The position numbers and the translations under genes are program-made. Shown in pieces: positions 7,774 to 19,816 of a stretch of 64,000 nt of DNA. This DNA is from Demequina sp. NBRC 110054 (lineage in GTDB: Bacteria; Actinomycetota; Actinomycetes; Actinomycetales; Demequinaceae), in assembly GCF_002090115.1 (NCBI RefSeq), contig NZ_BBRK01000004.1, forward strand, positions 248,001 to 312,000, in the 5' to 3' direction. A model generated the notes under the pieces. It saw only the letters and a program-made list of their open reading frames with translations. It did not search any database and was not told the DNA's origin. Position 1 is the first letter of the stretch. Every line of letters begins with the position of its first letter.

Positions 7774-9630
7774 GTGGCTCATCTTCTTGGCGCGGAACAC
7801 CTGCACATCGACTTCGGCACCGGTCCCGTCCTGGACGATGCGACCATCGGCCTCGAGGACGGGGACAGGATCGGCATCGTCGGCGCGAACGGCGCGGGCA
7901 AGTCGACGCTCATGAAGGCCCTCGCGGGACGCCAGGAGGCCCACGACGGCCGCGTGACCACCGCGCGCGGCACGACGCTCGGGGTCCTCGACCAGTCGGA
8001 CAGCGTCGACCCCGACCTCACGGTGCTCGCGGCGATCGTCGGCGACGCGGACGAGCACGAGTGGGCCTCCGACCCCCGCATCCGCGACATCATGTCCGGA
8101 CTGGTGCCCGACCTCGACGCGGACGCCCTCGTCGGCTCCCTCTCGGGCGGCCAGCAGCGCCGCGTCGCGCTCGCCAAGGTGCTCGTGGGCGATCACGACG
8201 TCGTGTTCCTCGACGAGCCGACCAACCACCTGGACGTCGACGGCGTCGTGTGGCTCGCCGAGCACCTCAAGCGGCGATGGGGAGCCAACCGCGGCGCCCT
8301 GCTCGTCGTGACCCACGACCGCTGGTTCCTCGACGAGGTCACGAACCGCACGTGGGAGGTCCATGACGGCATCGTCGAGTCGTACGAGGGCGGCTACGCG
8401 GCCTACGTGCTTCAGCGCGTGGAACGCGACCGCATCGCCGCGGCGACGGAGCAGAAGCGGCAGAACCTCATGCGCAAGGAACTCGCGTGGCTGCGTCGCG
8501 GGGCCCCGGCCCGCACCTCGAAGCCCAAGTTCCGCATCGACGCCGCGAACGCGCTCATCGAGGACGTGCCGCCGATCCGCGACTCGATCCAGCTGCACCG
8601 CATGGCCGCGTCGCGCCTGGGCAAGGACGTCGTCAACCTCATCTCCGCGGGCGTCACCTATGGGACCGGGGACGACGCCAAGGAGGTGCTCCACGAGGTC
8701 GACTGGAACATCGGCCCGGGCGAGCGCACCGGCATCCTCGGCGAGAACGGCGCAGGCAAGTCGACGCTCCTGAAGCTCATCACGGGCGAGCTCGAGCCCA
8801 CCAAGGGCCGCGTGAAGCGCGGCATGACGGTGCGCGTCGCGACGCTGAGCCAGCAGCTCGCGGAGCTCGAGGAGCACGCCGAGGAGCGCGTCTCGGCGCT
8901 CGTGAAGCAGTACTCGTCGATCACGCTCTCGGACGGCAACGAGATGACGCCCACGCAACTCCTCGAGCGCCTGGGCTTCACGTCGATCCAGCTCAAGACG
9001 CAGGTCAAGCGCCTGTCCGGAGGCCAGCGCCGCCGCCTCCAGCTCCTCGTCGTGCTCCTGAGCGAGCCCAACGTGCTGGTCCTCGACGAGCCCACCAACG
9101 ACCTCGACACCGACATGCTCGCCGCGCTCGAGGACCTGCTCGACTCGTGGCCCGGCACGCTGATCGTCGTGAGCCACGACCGCTACCTCATGGAGCGCGT
9201 CACCGACCAGCAGTACGCGGTGCTCGACGGCGGGCTGCGCCACCTCCCCGGAGGCGTGGAGGAGTACGTCCAGCTGCAGCGCGACCGCAAGGCCGGCTCG
9301 GGCGGCATCGGCACGTTCGGTCAGAGCGCGTCCGGCGCGGCCTCCGAGGCTTCGGGCGCCGCGGTCGTGGAGAGCGTCCTTGGCGCATCGTCGGCACCGC
9401 CCGCCCTTGAGGGCGCCGAGCGCCGCGCCGTCCAGAAGGAGCTCACCGCCGTCGAGCGCCGCATGGGCAAGATCACCGAGCTCACCGAGGGCGTGCACCA
9501 CGAGATGCTCATGCACGATCAGACGGACTTCGCGGGGCTCGCGAAGCTCAGCAAGCGCATCACCGAGCTCGAGGACGAGAACGCCGAGCTCGAGGACAAG
9601 TGGCTCGACCTGTCGGAGCGGCTGGGCTAG
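7774..9630 (+). CDS. ABC-F family ATPase, Uup-like
   Basis: A 618-residue protein with two ABC ATPase domains and no membrane segment, so an ABC-F translation-associated ATPase. Domain 1 has Walker A GANGAGKST (37-45), signature LSGGQQRR and Walker B LDEPTNHLD. Domain 2 has Walker A GENGAGKST (about 323-331), LSGGQRRR and LDEPTNDLD. The inter-domain P-site linker is basic (EQKRQNLMRKELAWLRRG). A C-terminal coiled coil (about 550-618, ERRAVQKELTAVERRMGKI) resembles Uup. The GTG start is chosen because the ABC fold begins there and TACCCT ends 6 nt upstream, suggesting a leaderless mRNA. It probably acts on ribosomes rather than in transport. Confidence 0.92.
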   Translation: MAHLLGAEHLHIDFGTGPVLDDATIGLEDGDRIGIVGANGAGKSTLMKALAGRQEAHDGRVTTARGTTLGVLDQSDSVDPDLTVLAAIVGDADEHEWASDPRIRDIMSGLVPDLDADALVGSLSGGQQRRVALAKVLVGDHDVVFLDEPTNHLDVDGVVWLAEHLKRRWGANRGALLVVTHDRWFLDEVTNRTWEVHDGIVESYEGGYAAYVLQRVERDRIAAATEQKRQNLMRKELAWLRRGAPARTSKPKFRIDAANALIEDVPPIRDSIQLHRMAASRLGKDVVNLISAGVTYGTGDDAKEVLHEVDWNIGPGERTGILGENGAGKSTLLKLITGELEPTKGRVKRGMTVRVATLSQQLAELEEHAEERVSALVKQYSSITLSDGNEMTPTQLLERLGFTSIQLKTQVKRLSGGQRRRLQLLVVLLSEPNVLVLDEPTNDLDTDMLAALEDLLDSWPGTLIVVSHDRYLMERVTDQQYAVLDGGLRHLPGGVEEYVQLQRDRKAGSGGIGTFGQSASGAASEASGAAVVESVLGASSAPPALEGAERRAVQKELTAVERRMGKITELTEGVHHEMLMHDQTDFAGLAKLSKRITELEDENAELEDKWLDLSERLG

Positions 9631-9639
9631 ATTCGCCGC

Positions 9640-9921
9640 ATGAGACTCGCGAGGCCGGGATCGCTCCTGGCAGCCATGGGAAAGAGGGAGCGCGTCGCGT
9701 TCATCGCGGCGTTCGCCGCCTGGCTTGCATTGACGGCCTGGTCGCTCTCCACCGGGTCGCACCGCGCGGTGGTGCCGTCGCTGCTCCTCACGACCGTGCA
9801 GCTCGCCATACCTGCGTACGGGCTGATCCGCATGTGGCAGCTCCGCCACACGATGGGCGAGGCGCGGGAGACGGCCCGGCGCGCGCGACGGGCGTCACGA
9901 GATTCCGCTTCCCGCCCTTGA
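9640..9921 (+). CDS. small two-helix membrane protein, hypothetical
   Basis: A 93-residue protein with a basic N-terminus, two hydrophobic segments (about residues 18-36 and 46-64) and a strongly basic C-terminal tail (ARRARRASRD). No family was recognised. TAGATT, overlapping the stop codon of the preceding ABC-F gene, ends 6 nt before this ATG, so the gene may have its own leaderless transcript. An internal ATG at codon 13 is an alternative start. It sits between two ABC-F genes, but nothing shows a functional link. Confidence 0.6.
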   Translation: MRLARPGSLLAAMGKRERVAFIAAFAAWLALTAWSLSTGSHRAVVPSLLLTTVQLAIPAYGLIRMWQLRHTMGEARETARRARRASRDSASRP

Positions 9922-9944
9922 CACGCCGGGCTAACCTGAACGGC

Positions 9945-10023
9945 GTGAAGCTGTAGCACCCATGCACGTCCCGCGCCCGAGGCGAAAGCCCGGCGGGAGC
10001 CGTCCCGACACCTCAGGACGCCC
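9945..10023 (+). promoter_or_regulatory. possible leader of the second ABC-F gene
   Basis: This stretch contains a minimal frame GTG-AAG-CTG-TAG at 9945-9956. An Arg/Pro-rich frame starting ATG at 9962 runs out of frame through the ABC-F start to 10159. Short translated leaders are known to control several antibiotic-resistance ABC-F genes by attenuation. Here the role is only inferred from position. Confidence 0.25.
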
Positions 10024-11781
<1,758 letters not shown>

Positions 11782-11981
11782 GCGAAGGCTAGCTCGGACG
11801 GGCGCGAGGCGCGCGCCGCGCCCCCGGGTCGCGACGGTTCGGAACCTGGCAACCACCCGGCGCGAATCGGGACCTAGGTCGGGGCGCCGCCGCGAGAATC
11901 GGCCGAGTTCTGGGACCTTCGCCGCGCGATGTGAACGCTCACCATGACATTCTGAAGACACCGTCTAACCGGAGGACAGCG

Positions 11982-14438
11982 ATGACGCAGAACCCCTGGT
12001 CGCACCGTGCGACTGACGCAGCAACCGCCGAAGAGGTCGAGGGAATCGACCGCTGGTGGCGTGCCGCCAACTACATGAGCGTTGGCCAGATCTACCTGCT
12101 CGACAACCCCCTGCTCCGTGAGCCGCTTCACCGCGACCACGTGAAGAAGCGCCTTGTCGGACACTGGGGCACGACCCCCGGCCTGAACTTCATCTACTCG
12201 CACCTGAACCGCATGATCAAGTCGCGCCAGCAGCCGACCATGTACATCATCGGTCCGGGCCACGGTGGCCCCGGCCTCGTCGCCGCGAGCTACCTCGAGG
12301 GCACCTACAACGAGACCTACCCGGAGATCTCCGAAGACGAGCGCGGCCTGCAGCGCCTGTTCAAGCAGTTCTCGTTCCCGGGCGGCATCCCGTCGCACGT
12401 CGCGCCCGAGACCCCTGGCTCGATCCACGAGGGCGGCGAGCTCGGCTACGCGCTGAGCCACGCCTACGGCGCCGCGTTCGACAACCCCGACCTGCTGGTC
12501 GCCGCGGTCGTCGGTGACGGCGAGGCGGAGACCGGCCCGCTGGCCACCTCGTGGCACTCGAACAAGTTCATCAACCCCGCCACCGACGGCGTCGTCCTGC
12601 CGATCCTGCACCTCAACGGGTACAAGATCGCGAACCCGACGGTCCTCGCGCGCATCTCCGAGGAGGAGCTCGTCGACCTGATGAAGGGCTACGGCCACAA
12701 GCCGCACGTCTTCACCGCGGGCTTCGATGAGGAGTCGCCGGCCGAGTTCCACGCGCGCTTCGCCGCCGTGCTCGACGACGTCATGGACGAGATCGCCGCG
12801 ATCAAGGCCGAGGCCAAGGCGAACCCGAACATGGACCGCCCGATGTGGCCCATGATCGTGCTGCGCACCCCCAAGGGCTGGACCTGCCCGCCGGAGATCG
12901 ACGGCAAGCGCACCGAGAACTCGTGGCGCGCGCACCAGGTGCCGCTGTCGAACGCTCGCGACACCGACGACCACCTGCACACGCTCGAGAACTGGCTCAA
13001 GTCCTACGGGCCCGAGGAGCTGTTCGACGACAACGGCGAGGTCTACCCGGACGTCCTCACGACCGTCCCCGAGGGCGAGCTGCGCATGTCGGCCCGTCCC
13101 GAGGCCAACGGCGGCCTGCTCATGCAGGACCTCGTGATGCCGGACTATCGCGACTACGCGGTCGACGTGCCCGCCCCGGGCGCCGCGATCGGCGAGGCGA
13201 CCCGCACGCTCGGTGACTTCCTCAAGGGCGTCATGGAGAACAACCCGAACAACTTCCGCGTCTTCGCGCCCGATGAGCTCGCCTCGAACCGCATCCAGGC
13301 GGTCCTCGACGTGACCCAGAAGGTCTGGAACGCGGACATCGACCCGGACGACGGCCCCATGGGCCACGAGGGTCGCGTCGTGGAGATGCTCTCCGAGCAC
13401 CAGTGCCAGGGCTGGCTCGAGGCCTACAACCTCACCGGCCGCCACGGCCTGTTCACCTCGTACGAGGCGTTCATCCACATCGTCGACTCGATGTTCAACC
13501 AGCACGCCAAGTGGCTCAAGGTCGCCCACGAGCTGCCGTGGCGTCGGCCGATCCCGTCGCTCAACTACCTGCTGTCGAGCCACGTGTGGCGCCAGGACCA
13601 CAACGGCTTCTCGCACCAGGACCCGGGCTTCATCGACCACGTCGTGAACAAGAAGGCCGAGGTCGTCCGCGTCTACCTGCCCGCCGACGCGAACACCCTG
13701 CTCGCGACGTACGACCAGTGCCTGCGCTCGCGCGACAAGGTCAACGTCGTCGTCGCCGGCAAGCAGCCCCAGGCCCAGTGGCTCACGATCGAGGAGGCGG
13801 AGAACCACTTCGCCCGCGGCGCCGGCATCTGGGAGTTCGCCTCCAACGTGCCGCTCGGCGAGGAGCCCGATGTCGTCATGTGCGGCATCGGCGACGTGCC
13901 GACCATGGAGGTCCTCGCGGCGATCGACATCATCCGCGAGGAGCTGCCGGAGCTCAAGGTCCGCATGGTCAACGTCGTGGACCTCATGAAGCTGCAGCCG
14001 GAGAAGGAGCACCCGCACGGCCTCTCGGACCGCGAGTTCGACCAGCTGTTCACGACCGACAAGCCTGTGATCATGAACTACCACGGCTACCCGTGGCTCA
14101 TCCACCGCCTCACCTACCGCCGCAACGGCCACGCGAACCTGCACGTCCGCGGCTTCAAGGAGGAGGGCACCACCACCTCGCCGTTCGACATGGCGATGGT
14201 CAACGACATCGACCGGTACCACCTGGTCATGGATGTCATCGACCGCGTCCCGGGTCTCGGCACGCGCGCCGCCGCCCTGCGCCAGAAGCTGCAGGACAAG
14301 CGCTTCGAGGCGCAGCGCTTCGCGTACGAGACCGGCGCCGACCTTCCCGAGGTCGCCGAGTGGGTCTGGTCCGGCGCGGGCACCGAGGTGCAGGCGCAGC
14401 TGTCGGGTGCGCTCGCGACCGACGGTGACAACGAGTAG
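11982..14438 (+). CDS. xfp: xylulose-5-phosphate/fructose-6-phosphate phosphoketolase
   Basis: An 818-residue thiamine-diphosphate enzyme that splits xylulose-5-P (and often fructose-6-P) with phosphate into acetyl phosphate and glyceraldehyde-3-P (or erythrose-4-P). The XFP N-terminal signature [18 protein letters not shown], the ThDP-binding [19 protein letters not shown] near residue 175, [11 protein letters not shown] and the C-terminal [19 protein letters not shown] are present. Length matches the family. ATG 11982 has GGAGGA 6 nt upstream. An upstream in-frame ATG at 11931 lacks a ribosome site. It is monocistronic, ending in a strong terminator. Its product can be used by Pta or AckA encoded 8 kb away. 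Confidence 0.96.
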   Translation: MTQNPWSHRATDAATAEEVEGIDRWWRAANYMSVGQIYLLDNPLLREPLHRDHVKKRLVGHWGTTPGLNFIYSHLNRMIKSRQQPTMYIIGPGHGGPGLVAASYLEGTYNETYPEISEDERGLQRLFKQFSFPGGIPSHVAPETPGSIHEGGELGYALSHAYGAAFDNPDLLVAAVVGDGEAETGPLATSWHSNKFINPATDGVVLPILHLNGYKIANPTVLARISEEELVDLMKGYGHKPHVFTAGFDEESPAEFHARFAAVLDDVMDEIAAIKAEAKANPNMDRPMWPMIVLRTPKGWTCPPEIDGKRTENSWRAHQVPLSNARDTDDHLHTLENWLKSYGPEELFDDNGEVYPDVLTTVPEGELRMSARPEANGGLLMQDLVMPDYRDYAVDVPAPGAAIGEATRTLGDFLKGVMENNPNNFRVFAPDELASNRIQAVLDVTQKVWNADIDPDDGPMGHEGRVVEMLSEHQCQGWLEAYNLTGRHGLFTSYEAFIHIVDSMFNQHAKWLKVAHELPWRRPIPSLNYLLSSHVWRQDHNGFSHQDPGFIDHVVNKKAEVVRVYLPADANTLLATYDQCLRSRDKVNVVVAGKQPQAQWLTIEEAENHFARGAGIWEFASNVPLGEEPDVVMCGIGDVPTMEVLAAIDIIREELPELKVRMVNVVDLMKLQPEKEHPHGLSDREFDQLFTTDKPVIMNYHGYPWLIHRLTYRRNGHANLHVRGFKEEGTTTSPFDMAMVNDIDRYHLVMDVIDRVPGLGTRAAALRQKLQDKRFEAQRFAYETGADLPEVAEWVWSGAGTEVQAQLSGALATDGDNE

Positions 14439-14460
14439 GCGCTCCTTCGCCTGACTCTTC

Positions 14461-14496
14461 CGAGGGCCCGCATCCCCGCCTGGGGTGCGGGCCCTC
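14461..14496 (+). terminator. hairpin terminator after xfp
   Basis: CGAGGGCCCGCATCCCC pairs perfectly with GGGGTGCGGGCCCTCG around a short GCCT loop, 22 bp after the phosphoketolase stop. Confidence 0.8.
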
Positions 14497-14570
14497 GTCG
14501 CGTCGCGGGCGCACGGGGCGCGCTCTACGATCGAGGGACGCGCCGTCCGCGCGCGACCCCGGAGGTCCCC

Positions 14571-14861
14571 ATGTCGTTCCAGGCCTATCTCGACGCGATC
14601 GAGGCGAAGACGGGCCTCACGCCCCGCGCGCTCCTCGCGCTCGCGCGCGAGCGCGGCTTCGATGAGTCGACCAAGGCGACGCCGATCCTCGCGTGGCTCG
14701 CGGAGGACTATGGGCTCGGCCGCGGTCACGGCATGGCGATGGTCCACGTGATCACCAAGGGCCCCACCATCAGCGGCAAGCACGTCGGCTCGGGCACCGC
14801 GCACTCCGATCCCAGCGATGTCCTGTGGCTCGACGGCAAGGACTCGAACCCGCACCGGTGA
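14571..14861 (+). CDS. DUF4287 domain-containing protein
   Basis: A 96-residue protein beginning MSFQAYLDAIEAKTGLTP, with ILAWLAEDYGLGRGHGMAMVHVI in the middle. This is the characteristic pattern of DUF4287, a small family found alone or fused to DUF5655-type domains in actinobacteria. No catalytic residues are known. GGAGGTCCCC precedes the ATG. It lies between the phosphoketolase terminator and the glycerate kinase gene, which starts 40 bp after its stop. Confidence 0.82.
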   Translation: MSFQAYLDAIEAKTGLTPRALLALARERGFDESTKATPILAWLAEDYGLGRGHGMAMVHVITKGPTISGKHVGSGTAHSDPSDVLWLDGKDSNPHR

Positions 14862-14901
14862 AACGGGCGTCCTCGCGCATCGTCGGGCATCCTGGGGTGT
14901 C

Positions 14902-16074
14902 ATGAACCATGTCGTCATCGAGACGTCGCGCGACCGGCCGCGCATCGTCGTCGCGATGGACTCCTTCAAGGGATCGGTGACGAGCGCCGAGGCCAACGGG
15001 GCCGTCCGCGCTGGCGCGCTGCGGGCCGCACCCGAAGCCTCCGTGACTGCCGTGGCCGTCGCGGACGGCGGCGAGGGCACCCTCGCGGCACTCGCGGCCT
15101 CGGGACGGACGAGATCAGCGGACGCGGTGGACCTCCTCGGTCGCCACACCGAGGCGCCGTACGTCGCACTGGACGACGCCGTCGCGGTCGAGTCGGCGTC
15201 GACGGTCGGCCTCACTCTGTTGGATGAGCCCTCCCCCGAGACCGCCCGGCGCGCGCACTCGTTCGGCCTGGGGCTCCAGGTGCGGCGCGCGGCGCTCGCG
15301 ACGGACGCCCACCGCGTGCTCATCGGACTCGGAGGCACGGGCACCACCGACGGCGGGATCGGGATGCTGCTCGCGCTCGGAGCAAGGATCCGCACCGCCG
15401 ACGGAGCGACGCTGGAGGGGACCGCTGAGATCCCGTCAGGCAACCCCCTGCTCCTGCGGCCGGTCCAGGTCGACCTTCCGCGCCCCAGGGCGCTGCTGCT
15501 CGGCCTCTCCGACGTCTCCACGCCGCTGCTGGGCCCCCGCGGTGCGGCGCGTCTCTTCGGTCCGCAGAAAGGCGCGGACGCCGCGCTCGTCGAGGAGCTC
15601 GAGCGCGCGATGAAGGGGTGGGCTGCTGCGCTCGCTTGCGCGGGAGCGGACGTCGCCAGCTCCCCGGGCGCGGGGGCCGCCGGCGGGCTCGGAGCCGCGG
15701 TGCTGGCCCTCGGGGGCGAGCTCACCCCAGGGCTCGACCGAGTGTTCGCGGAGACCGGGGCGGGTGCGGCGCTCGCCGAGGCCGACCTTGTGATCACGGG
15801 CGAGGGATGCCTCGACGCGCAGACCGCTGAGGGCAAGGCCACCGCAGCGATCGCGCGCCTGGCCGCGCGTGGGCGCGGCGACGGCGGGGCACGGGTCGTC
15901 GCGCTCGCGGGGAGCGTCGCCGCCGAGCCCCACACGCTCGCCGGAATCGGGCTCGCCGACGCGATCGCGATCCACGAGCAGGGGCTCCCCCTGGCTCGGG
16001 CGATGGACCGAGCGACGACGCTCGCCGCACTCGAGCGAGCGGCCACGCGCGCGGTCGCCGCGCACCTCGTCTGA
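14902..16074 (+). CDS. glycerate kinase, type 1
   Basis: A 390-residue glycerate kinase of the GarK/GlxK family, phosphorylating D-glycerate with ATP, usually to 2-phosphoglycerate. Recognisable motifs are [15 protein letters not shown] at the N-terminus, [45 protein letters not shown] and the C-terminal [15 protein letters not shown]. Length is normal for the family. The ATG at 14902 gives an N-terminus close to those of relatives. A longer frame upstream overlaps DUF4287. It sits alone before a 263-bp gap with a short GCCCC/GGGGC hairpin at 16151-16164. Confidence 0.92.
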   Translation: MNHVVIETSRDRPRIVVAMDSFKGSVTSAEANGAVRAGALRAAPEASVTAVAVADGGEGTLAALAASGRTRSADAVDLLGRHTEAPYVALDDAVAVESASTVGLTLLDEPSPETARRAHSFGLGLQVRRAALATDAHRVLIGLGGTGTTDGGIGMLLALGARIRTADGATLEGTAEIPSGNPLLLRPVQVDLPRPRALLLGLSDVSTPLLGPRGAARLFGPQKGADAALVEELERAMKGWAAALACAGADVASSPGAGAAGGLGAAVLALGGELTPGLDRVFAETGAGAALAEADLVITGEGCLDAQTAEGKATAAIARLAARGRGDGGARVVALAGSVAAEPHTLAGIGLADAIAIHEQGLPLARAMDRATTLAALERAATRAVAAHLV

Positions 16075-16337
16075 CACCCGCCACGCCTGACACACATCAC
16101 CGCTCCGCCGCACCACATCGCGGCCGCGCGCCGTGCGCCGCGCACGCCTCGCCCCGTGCGGGGCAAGCACGCCTCACCCCGCGCATCCGCTCAGGTCAAG
16201 TGAACATGTGCGAAATAGTGACCAAAGTCCCCTCGATGCACGAGTCACGTGTGCCACAACGCTCACATCTGGCACCGAGGGTCGATGGGAGGAGGAGAAG
16301 AGGGGAAACCGACTCAACGAAGGAAGGCCCCGAGACA

Positions 16338-18404
16338 ATGACTCTCCCAACCCTGCGGACGAGCCTGCGGATGCAGCTCGTGGCGATCGGCGCTGTCGCG
16401 GTGCTCGGCACCTCGGCCGCGCTCACGACCGTCGGCACGCTCCAGGCGCACAGCCTGGCCGACCAGGCCACCGAGGACGTCGAGCAGCTGAACGCCGAAG
16501 CGCTCAACCAGACCACGGTCTCCGCGCGCGAGCTCGTCTCGACCCAGGTCGACACGGTCACGACCCGCATGGAGTCCGAGCTCAACGTCGCCCAGGCGGT
16601 CCTCGACAGCTCCGGCGAGGTGTCCTTCGGCGCCGACAGGACGTGGGACGCGACGAACCAGACCACCGGCGATGTCACGACCCTCGACCTGCCGCGCATG
16701 CTCGTCGGCGGGCAGGACCTGGGCCAGATCAGCAGCCTCGACCAGGACGTGCCGATCGTCGACACCGTCACCGGGCTCCTCGGCGCGGAGACCACCGTGT
16801 TCCAGCGCATGAACGACGACGGCGACATGCTCCGCGTCGCCACCACCGTGCCCGGTGCGGACGGCGACCGCGCCATCGGAACCTACATCGGCTCGGACAG
16901 CGCCGTCGTCCAGGCACTGCTCGCGGGCGAGTCGTTCTACGGCACCGCGACCGTCGTGGGCGAGGTCTACGTGACCGCCTACGGGCCCGTCTACCAGGGC
17001 GACGAGGTCGTCGGCGCGATCTTCGTGGGCCTCCCCCAGTCCGAGGTCGCCGAGCCTCTGATCGCAAGCCTCGCCTCGGTCACCGTGGGCGACTCCGGCT
17101 ACGTCACGGTGATGGACGCCAACGGCTCCTGGGTGGTGCCGCCGCCCGGAGCCGAGGCCGGCTCCGCCGCGGACGAGAGCTACGCACAGACGCTCATCGA
17201 CGCGGGTGCGACCGTGACCGACGAGACCACGACGGCGACCGTCGAGGTCCAACTCGCCGACGAGGAGGCGCATGTCGACGTCACCGCCTACTCGCCGTGG
17301 GGATGGACCATCGCGGCGTGGGGCATGAGCACCGACCTCGACGTGGTCCCGCAGCACCTCGCAGAGGGCATCCAGAGCCTCACCCTGACGCTCATCGGCG
17401 TCGGGCTCGCCGTGGCCGTGCTCGCGGTCGGATTCATCGTCTTCGTGTCCGGGCGGATCGTGAACCGCGTGTCCCGCCTCACCGCCGCCCTGCGCCGCGT
17501 GGCGGACCGCGACCTCTCGGTCGACGTCACGGGCGAGGGCCGCGATGAGATCGGCCAGATGGGCGACGCGCTCGGCGAGACGATCCTCGCGATGCGCACC
17601 GCGGTCGGCACGATCCAGACCGGCGCCGAGTCGGTCGCGAGCACCGCGCAGCAGCTCGACGGCTCCAGTACGGGCCTCCAGGGCGTCGCCGCGCAAACGG
17701 CCTCGCACGCGAACAGCACCGCGACGAGCGCGACGTCGATGAGCACCGAGGTGCAGTCCGTGACCGCCGCCATGACCGAGATGCGCGCCACGATCGAGTC
17801 CGTCGCTCGCGACGTCGAGGCCGCCACGGGCGAGACCCGCACCGCGGTCGGGGCCACCTCGGCGGCGGCCGACATCTCGGCCCGACTGGGCGACTCGTCG
17901 TCCCGGATCGCCGAGGTGCTCAAGACGATCACCGCGATCGCCTCGCAGACCAACCTGCTCGCCCTCAACGCGACGATCGAAGCGGCGCGCGCCGGGGAGG
18001 CCGGCAAGGGCTTCGCGGTCGTCGCGAGCGAGGTCAAGGACCTCGCTCAGCAGACCGCTCACGCGATCGAGACGATCCGCCCCGTGCTCGAGGAGGTGGC
18101 GGACGGCTCCGAGCAGGTGCAGGCCGCCGTGGACCGAGTCACGCAGTCGATCGCGCTCGTCGACGAGCACCAGTCGTCGATCTCCGCAGCCATCGAGGAG
18201 CAGAGCGTCACGACGAGCGAGATCGAGCGCAACCTCGTCGTGGCCGCCGACGGCGCGAGCGAGATCTCGACCTCGGCTCACCAGCTGTCCGACTCCGCGA
18301 AGGACGCACAGGCGAGCGCGAACGAGGTCGGGGGCGCCGTGTCGAACCTCACCGGCATCGCCACGGACCTCGCCGAGGCAGTGGACATGTTCTCTCTCAA
18401 GTAG
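16338..18404 (+). CDS. methyl-accepting chemotaxis protein with extracellular sensor
   Basis: A 688-residue chemoreceptor. TM1 is about residues 12-33. The extracytoplasmic sensor, about 35-345, has a Cache-like pattern including [27 protein letters not shown] (shown here only as a region). TM2 is about 347-372. A HAMP domain follows, then the MA signalling coiled coil, whose hairpin tip has the conserved [19 protein letters not shown]. It implies chemotaxis and probably motility. ATG 16338 has AAGGAAGG upstream. The longer frame from 16200 has no ribosome site. The ligand is unknown. A shared terminator separates it from the convergent alcohol dehydrogenase. Confidence 0.94.
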   Translation: MTLPTLRTSLRMQLVAIGAVAVLGTSAALTTVGTLQAHSLADQATEDVEQLNAEALNQTTVSARELVSTQVDTVTTRMESELNVAQAVLDSSGEVSFGADRTWDATNQTTGDVTTLDLPRMLVGGQDLGQISSLDQDVPIVDTVTGLLGAETTVFQRMNDDGDMLRVATTVPGADGDRAIGTYIGSDSAVVQALLAGESFYGTATVVGEVYVTAYGPVYQGDEVVGAIFVGLPQSEVAEPLIASLASVTVGDSGYVTVMDANGSWVVPPPGAEAGSAADESYAQTLIDAGATVTDETTTATVEVQLADEEAHVDVTAYSPWGWTIAAWGMSTDLDVVPQHLAEGIQSLTLTLIGVGLAVAVLAVGFIVFVSGRIVNRVSRLTAALRRVADRDLSVDVTGEGRDEIGQMGDALGETILAMRTAVGTIQTGAESVASTAQQLDGSSTGLQGVAAQTASHANSTATSATSMSTEVQSVTAAMTEMRATIESVARDVEAATGETRTAVGATSAAADISARLGDSSSRIAEVLKTITAIASQTNLLALNATIEAARAGEAGKGFAVVASEVKDLAQQTAHAIETIRPVLEEVADGSEQVQAAVDRVTQSIALVDEHQSSISAAIEEQSVTTSEIERNLVVAADGASEISTSAHQLSDSAKDAQASANEVGGAVSNLTGIATDLAEAVDMFSLK

Positions 18405-18416
18405 CGCAGGCGACAA

Positions 18417-18447
18417 GGACCCCCGAGCCGACAAGGCTCGGGGGTCC
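18417..18447. terminator. bidirectional terminator between chemoreceptor and alcohol dehydrogenase genes
   Basis: GGACCCCCGAGCC and GGCTCGGGGGTCC form a 13-bp stem with a short loop between two convergent stop codons. Confidence 0.82.
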
Positions 18448-18461
18448 CTGTGCGTCCGGGG

Positions 18462-19565
18462 TCAGACCCCGGAGGGGATCCTGCCGGCGAGCGCGTCGAG
18501 CGAGGCCGTGGTCGCATCGTCCATGTGGGGGACGACGACGGCACGCCCCAGCAGGGTGCCGTTCTCCAGGTGCGCGTAGGCCTCGAGAGCATCGTCGAGG
18601 CTGAAGCGCGTGATGTCCACGTCGATCGATCCCGCACGGTAGAGCGCCGCGAGCTCGTGCAGCTCCTCGATCGTGCCCCAGTAGGTGTTCGTGAGCTCGG
18701 CCTCGTACGGGTTCGAGTAGAAGTCCCACTGGACGGGGCCGCCAGCGATCCCGACGACCGTGATCCGGCCCTGCTTCGCGACGACCTTCTGGGCGAGCGA
18801 GATCGTCGGCGTGAGGCCAACGAAGTCGAAGACCGCGTCGACGCCCTTGCCATCCGTGAGCTCGCGGATGCGGTCGGCCTGACCCTCGCCGCCCTCGACG
18901 GTCACGGCGCCGCGCTTGGCCGCGAGCTCCATGGCCTCGGGCTTCATGTCGGTGGCGATCACGGTCGCCGCGGTCGTGGCCTTGAGGATCTGCACGGCGA
19001 TCTGCCCCAGGCCACCGAGGCCGATGACGAGCGCGGTCTTGCCGCCGCCCTGAAGCTTCGGCAGGGCGAGCTTGATGGCGTGGTACGGGGTGAGGCCCGC
19101 GTCCGCGAGGGGAGCCGCCGCGACCGGGTCGGCGTCGCCGAGCGGCACCAGGTTGCGCGCCGGCACGGCCATGTACTCGGCCATGCCGCCGTCCTTGCCC
19201 AGCCCGGAGGCGAGGAACGGCGTCTTCGCGGCGTTGTCGCAGTAGGTGTCCTGACCGCGCGAGCACGCGGGGCAGTGCCCGCATCCGATCGGACCGTAGA
19301 CCAGGTAGGCGTCGCCCTTGGTGAGGCCGAGGACACCCTCACCCACCTCCTCGATCCAGCCGGCCGTCTCGTGCCCGAGCGTGTACTCGGGGGCGAGCTG
19401 CGCGCCCACGGTCGTCTCGTCAAACTGCTCGTACACGGCGACGTCGGAGTGGCACGCGCCCGCGCCAGCGACCTTGAGCAGCACCTCGCCGGGAGCGGGC
19501 TTGGGCTTGGGGACCTCGCGAAGCGACGGCTTGGTCTTCCATTCGGTGAAACGCACAGCCTTCAT
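18462..19565 (-). CDS. zinc-dependent NAD(P) alcohol dehydrogenase
   Basis: A 367-residue medium-chain dehydrogenase. The catalytic zinc ligands are visible in GACHSD (Cys38) and LGHETAGWIEEVG. The structural-zinc cysteines are in GCGHCPACSRGQDTYC. The Rossmann motif is VIGLGGLGQIAVQ. It is about 20 residues longer than typical relatives because of a C-terminal tail after the usual LGRAVVVP end. The ATG at 19565 has AAAGGAGCG upstream. The upstream frame lacks support. It oxidises alcohols or reduces aldehydes, but the exact substrate cannot be stated. The gene is single, with a 251-bp divergent region shared with the next plus-strand gene. Confidence 0.92.
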   Translation of the reverse strand: MKAVRFTEWKTKPSLREVPKPKPAPGEVLLKVAGAGACHSDVAVYEQFDETTVGAQLAPEYTLGHETAGWIEEVGEGVLGLTKGDAYLVYGPIGCGHCPACSRGQDTYCDNAAKTPFLASGLGKDGGMAEYMAVPARNLVPLGDADPVAAAPLADAGLTPYHAIKLALPKLQGGGKTALVIGLGGLGQIAVQILKATTAATVIATDMKPEAMELAAKRGAVTVEGGEGQADRIRELTDGKGVDAVFDFVGLTPTISLAQKVVAKQGRITVVGIAGGPVQWDFYSNPYEAELTNTYWGTIEELHELAALYRAGSIDVDITRFSLDDALEAYAHLENGTLLGRAVVVPHMDDATTASLDALAGRIPSGV

Positions 19566-19816
19566 GGGCGGCGCTCCTTTCCTGAGGGCGCCCTGCGGGG
19601 ATGAAGGGGACGAGTGGTCCGGCGCCCTTGCTGGCCACATGTCACTTTCATCATGACACTTCAGCCACGATGAATATTCCGAGATGGTGGATCAGTCACG
19701 CACGTGCTCGCATCAGTTCCGGCCCGCCTCGCGACGGCCGCACCCCTTGCGGCCCTTCCTGAGCACGCCCGCCGCCGTCAACAGTGTCGAAACATCCCGG
19801 GCGTAGCGTGGGACCC

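Noticed and set aside
11874-16166. A 1430-codon open frame on the minus strand antisense to xfp and glycerate kinase
   Set aside because: Its translation is Arg/Ala/Val/Leu-rich without domain features and mirrors the third-position GC bias of the plus-strand genes. xfp and the glycerate kinase explain the region fully.
16075-16337. A cyclic di-GMP riboswitch or flagellar sigma-28 promoter upstream of the chemoreceptor
   Set aside because: TCAAG and GCGAAATA words are present but their spacing does not fit sigma-28, and no GEMM-type conserved core could be aligned. Only a short GCCCC/GGGGC hairpin and tandem CACGCCT words are visible.
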